Positions 39,212 to 41,348 of a stretch of 41,348 bases of DNA are shown piece by piece. The translations under genes were made by a program, and so were the position numbers. This stretch comes from Desulfurococcales archaeon. GTDB lineage: Archaea; Thermoproteota; Thermoprotei_A; Sulfolobales; Acidilobaceae. The stretch is from NCBI GenBank assembly GCA_015523445.1, contig WAKG01000126.1, positions 1-41,348 of the forward strand. The letters are read 5' to 3'. Position 1 is the stretch's first letter; every line of letters starts with the position of its first letter. The notes below the pieces were generated by a model. That model was not told the origin of the DNA. It did not search any database and saw only the letters and a list, made by a program, of their open reading frames with translations.

Positions 39212-40522
39212 TTATATTGATCCGCGCTCCTCCAGTAATTCTATATCTGGAGCCTCTACTCCCAGCACATCTAGCTCTATGCATGTGGCCCCTACCCCCA
39301 GTATCTCCGAGAGGCTGGGGCTTGTTCTTCCTCCGTCCCCTGATATCAACTCCTTCACGTATAGGCCGCCCTCAGTCTTGATTATGCACTCGGCTAGGCT
39401 GCTGTGGAGTAGTGTACAGTCCATGTCTAGGACCTTTCTTCTCCTTAGCAGGTTCCTCCTCCTGTGAAGCACCCTCCTTGGGGTCCACTGGCTTATCGTT
39501 GCACTCTTGAGGGTTTCTACTGCCGCCTTCAGCCTCTCCAGGTCTATTGGCTCCTCTAGGAGTACTAGTGCCTTGTATATCTTGGATTTGCCTGAGGCTT
39601 CCTCCTTGTAGAACTGTACATCCCTCCTCGAGGCTTTCCCAGTTAATCCGAACTCTACTAGGCCTGGTGCTCCCCTGTTTGCCGCCTCCTCCAGCTCCTT
39701 TAGGCTTATGTATCTCCTCCTGGGATTCTTCACCTCCAGTATCATTGGCCTCCCGGTGCCGAGCATCCTTGCGTCCACATCCTCCCTGCCAGCTGCATGC
39801 AGTACTATCGTCTCGCCCCCGGTTAGCTGGAGGAGGCTCCAGGCTGCCTGCTCTATACTGTAGTACTTGGGGCCTGTGGGTGTGGGCCAGTATGCTTGGC
39901 TGATCATCCTCCCCCTCTTCCAGTACCGGCCCCTGAGTAGGAGACTATTGTTCTGGATCTCTACTGCTAGGCTTGGAAAGCTTACTATGACCATAGCATC
40001 AGGCTCTTCGAAGTCTATGGTGTAGCCGTGCCTGTCCCTGAGCAGCTTGCCCACCTCCCTCCTTATCTCCGCCTTAATCGACTCCCCGTACTTGAGCCCG
40101 TGCCCAGCCTTGACCCGGTCCTCGGCCTCTAGTATATCCTGGCTCACCCTGGCCCCCACGACTATCCTCCTCGCATCGTATAGCCTGAGGACCTTAACCG
40201 CCTCCCCAGCCAGCTCCTCTATTGCCTTGTCCAGCTTGGAGCCGCAGATGCTGCATAGGGCCTCCCCGGGGTCCTCGCCGTAGAGGTGCTTGTATAGCTC
40301 CCTGCCCATCTCGCCCGCGTTGGCAGTCACCACCTTGAGTCTCCTCTTAGCCTCCACGCTCCCCTCGGCAGCCCCCCTGTGGAGCCACATTATAACCGTC
40401 ATCTTCAGGGCTCTGCCCCTGTCCTTGTTGCTCCAGCCCCTGCCCAGCCTTGCGTATAGCCTGCCTAGGCACCTATCGCAGAGTGGCTGCTCCTCCAGTA
40501 GCCTGGCCACATCCTCCAGCAC
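39212..40522 (-). CDS. pus10: tRNA pseudouridine synthase Pus10
   Basis: Pus10 makes pseudouridine at positions 54 and 55 of archaeal tRNA. The 436 residues have an N-terminal zinc site (LCDRCLGRLY; LCSICGSK), a THUMP-like section, and the catalytic ALDD/Asp region GREDVDARMLGTGRPMILEV with the essential Asp. A closing region (CTLLHSSLAECIIKTEGG; VKELISGDGGRTSPSLSEIL) matches the family. The GTG at 40522 is about 40 bases from the TATA-like CTATATAA. It is the first gene of the reverse-strand cluster. Confidence 0.95.
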   Translation of the reverse strand: MLEDVARLLEEQPLCDRCLGRLYARLGRGWSNKDRGRALKMTVIMWLHRGAAEGSVEAKRRLKVVTANAGEMGRELYKHLYGEDPGEALCSICGSKLDKAIEELAGEAVKVLRLYDARRIVVGARVSQDILEAEDRVKAGHGLKYGESIKAEIRREVGKLLRDRHGYTIDFEEPDAMVIVSFPSLAVEIQNNSLLLRGRYWKRGRMISQAYWPTPTGPKYYSIEQAAWSLLQLTGGETIVLHAAGREDVDARMLGTGRPMILEVKNPRRRYISLKELEEAANRGAPGLVEFGLTGKASRRDVQFYKEEASGKSKIYKALVLLEEPIDLERLKAAVETLKSATISQWTPRRVLHRRRNLLRRRKVLDMDCTLLHSSLAECIIKTEGGLYVKELISGDGGRTSPSLSEILGVGATCIELDVLGVEAPDIELLEERGSI

Positions 40523-40562
40523 CCTCTGACACCCCGGGGGCCTGGTGGGTGGGGTGGCTACA

Positions 40563-40570
40563 CTATATAA
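40563..40570. promoter_or_regulatory. CTATATAA element between divergent pus10 and upp
   Basis: The block reads CTATATAA forward and TTATATAG in reverse. It is 40-48 bases from both starts (40522 and 40611) and the only TATA-like sequence in the gap. Confidence 0.55.
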
Positions 40571-40610
40571 CCGGGCTTGACGCCCACTACTCCGTGCCTA
40601 GGGTAGGGTT

Positions 40611-41252
40611 ATGCGGGTAACGGTTGTCGGTGGAGAGTCGCCGTTGGCTAGGTGGATCCTTGCCGTCCTCCGGGACAAGTCTACCCCCCGTCACAGGTTC
40701 AAGGCCGTGATGGAGGCCGCTGGGTCGCTGCTGGCCCCCTATGTCTCTAGGTCTATGGAGTGGGTGGAGAGGAGTGTTGAGACTCCTCTAGGTGTGGCGA
40801 TCGAGCTGTGGCCTAGTGAGGAGCCGCTGGTTGTTGGCATACTGGGGGCTGCGGTGCCCCTGGTGGAGGGCTTCACTAGGCTACTGCCCGAGGCTAGGAT
40901 CGGGTTCATAGCTGCTAGGCGCATTGAGGCCCTTGGCAGTGTTAGGGTTGAGGTCTACTATGATAGGCTCCCTTCTAGGGCCCCTAGGCTGAATAATGTT
41001 ATACTAGACCCCATGCTGGCTACCGGATCCACTATGACCGCCGCTATAGAGATGCTTGCCAGTAGGGGCGCGGAGAGGGTGGCCCTCGGCACAGTTATAG
41101 CCTCCAATAGGGGTGTTGAGGCGGTGGAGGACGCCGCCTCTAGGCTAGGCCTTGAGGCCCACATATACACCCTTGGCCTGGATCCTGGGCTTGATGACAG
41201 GTTCTTCATAGTACCAGGGCTGGGTGATGCGGGGGATAGGGCGCTGGGGTGA
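40611..41252 (+). CDS. upp: Uracil phosphoribosyltransferase
   Basis: Upp makes UMP from uracil and PRPP. The 213 residues contain the PRPP loop LDPMLATGSTMTAAIEML (about 126-143), the early basic HRFKAVMEAAGSLL, VGILGAAVPLVEGFTRLL, and a C-terminal LDPGLDDRFFIVPGLGDAGD, the uracil-binding loop of the family. The ATG follows GGGTAGGG. Confidence 0.95.
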   Translation: MRVTVVGGESPLARWILAVLRDKSTPRHRFKAVMEAAGSLLAPYVSRSMEWVERSVETPLGVAIELWPSEEPLVVGILGAAVPLVEGFTRLLPEARIGFIAARRIEALGSVRVEVYYDRLPSRAPRLNNVILDPMLATGSTMTAAIEMLASRGAERVALGTVIASNRGVEAVEDAASRLGLEAHIYTLGLDPGLDDRFFIVPGLGDAGDRALG

Positions 41253-41317
41253 GCTGGTGGTTCATGTAACCCTAATAAGCCTGAACCCGTCTTGCGCCCC
41301 CTCCTAGGGGCTGGCGG

Positions 41318-41348
41318 GTGATACGGGTAGCCAAGTTCGGGGGCAGCA
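41318..41348 (+). CDS. Start of an aspartokinase gene (cut by window edge)
   Basis: From GTG 41318 the frame reads V-I-R-V-A-K-F-G-G-S. V/A-K-F-G-G-S at the extreme N-terminus is the nucleotide-binding signature of aspartokinases. Only ten codons are visible, so other amino-acid kinases cannot be fully excluded. GGCGGG stands upstream. Confidence 0.6.
   Translation, partial: MIRVAKFGGS

Overview
The window is archaeal chromosome, most likely from a hyperthermophilic crenarchaeon of the Desulfurococcales/Pyrodictiaceae type. This rests on gene content rather than any database match. Archaeal information genes are present: primase large subunit, RNase P Rpp30, Rpo4, L21e, L10e, ABCE1, Pus10, Taw3 and type II methionine aminopeptidase. 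Other supports are a crenarchaeal-style fused 3-hydroxyacyl-CoA dehydrogenase/enoyl-CoA hydratase, TATA-box promoters with short leaders, frequent GTG/TTG starts, AGG/AGA arginine codons, moderately high GC and many CTAG tetramers. I see no rRNA, tRNA, CRISPR array, insertion sequence or prophage. Gene density is very high and no gap without a gene exceeds 300 bases.

Layout. 1-1260: N-terminal part of an S9 peptidase that runs off the left edge. 1359-5442 (+): PduO-type cobalamin adenosyltransferase, a catalytically degenerate aldehyde dehydrogenase homologue, then a COG1325 RNA-binding protein, Rpp30 and PriL. 5417-6797 (-): Taw3 and a Trm5/Taw2-type methyltransferase (G37/wyosine modification of tRNA-Phe). 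6899-9313: a small helical protein, a beta-rich protein of unknown function and a D-2-hydroxyacid dehydrogenase. 9358-14659 (-): a tightly overlapping cobinamide-salvage/nucleotide-loop operon, in transcription order cobT, cbiS (CbiZ-CobZ fusion), cobY, cobD-type aminotransferase, cobS, cbiB. 14748-16899 (+): formiminoglutamase-like hutG and imidazolonepropionase hutI. 16909-18930 (-): the acyl-CoA fusion enzyme.

19063-19332 is a small orphan protein. 19438-26611 (-) is a peptide-type ABC transporter: a large membrane-anchored binding protein with a long hendecad coiled-coil stalk, transcribed apart from two permeases and one ATPase. 26794-30051 is the least understood stretch. It holds two divergent proteins of TM/beta-domain/TM layout, a soluble orphan, and a DUF1512 membrane protein paired with a small membrane protein. 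30115-41252 returns to housekeeping: Map, a UPF0173 hydrolase, ABCE1, L10e, Trm14, then a conserved translation/RNA cluster in transcription order pus10, rpl21e, rpo4, DUF655, ksgA, a HemK/Mtq2-type methyltransferase and trmJ. Uracil phosphoribosyltransferase and the first codons of an aspartokinase end the window.

How the parts fit. The adenosyltransferase at 1359 would make the adenosylated corrinoid that the operon at 9358-14659 remodels and completes. No corrin-ring genes are present, which suggests salvage of scavenged cobamides, though they could lie elsewhere. The peptide transporter, S9 peptidase and histidine-degradation enzymes suggest growth on peptides. The best candidates for new biology are the hendecad-stalked binding protein, the DUF1512 pair, the surface proteins beside it, the degenerate aldehyde dehydrogenase, an apparent ACG start for Rpp30, and a recurring layout in which divergent genes share one palindromic TATA element.
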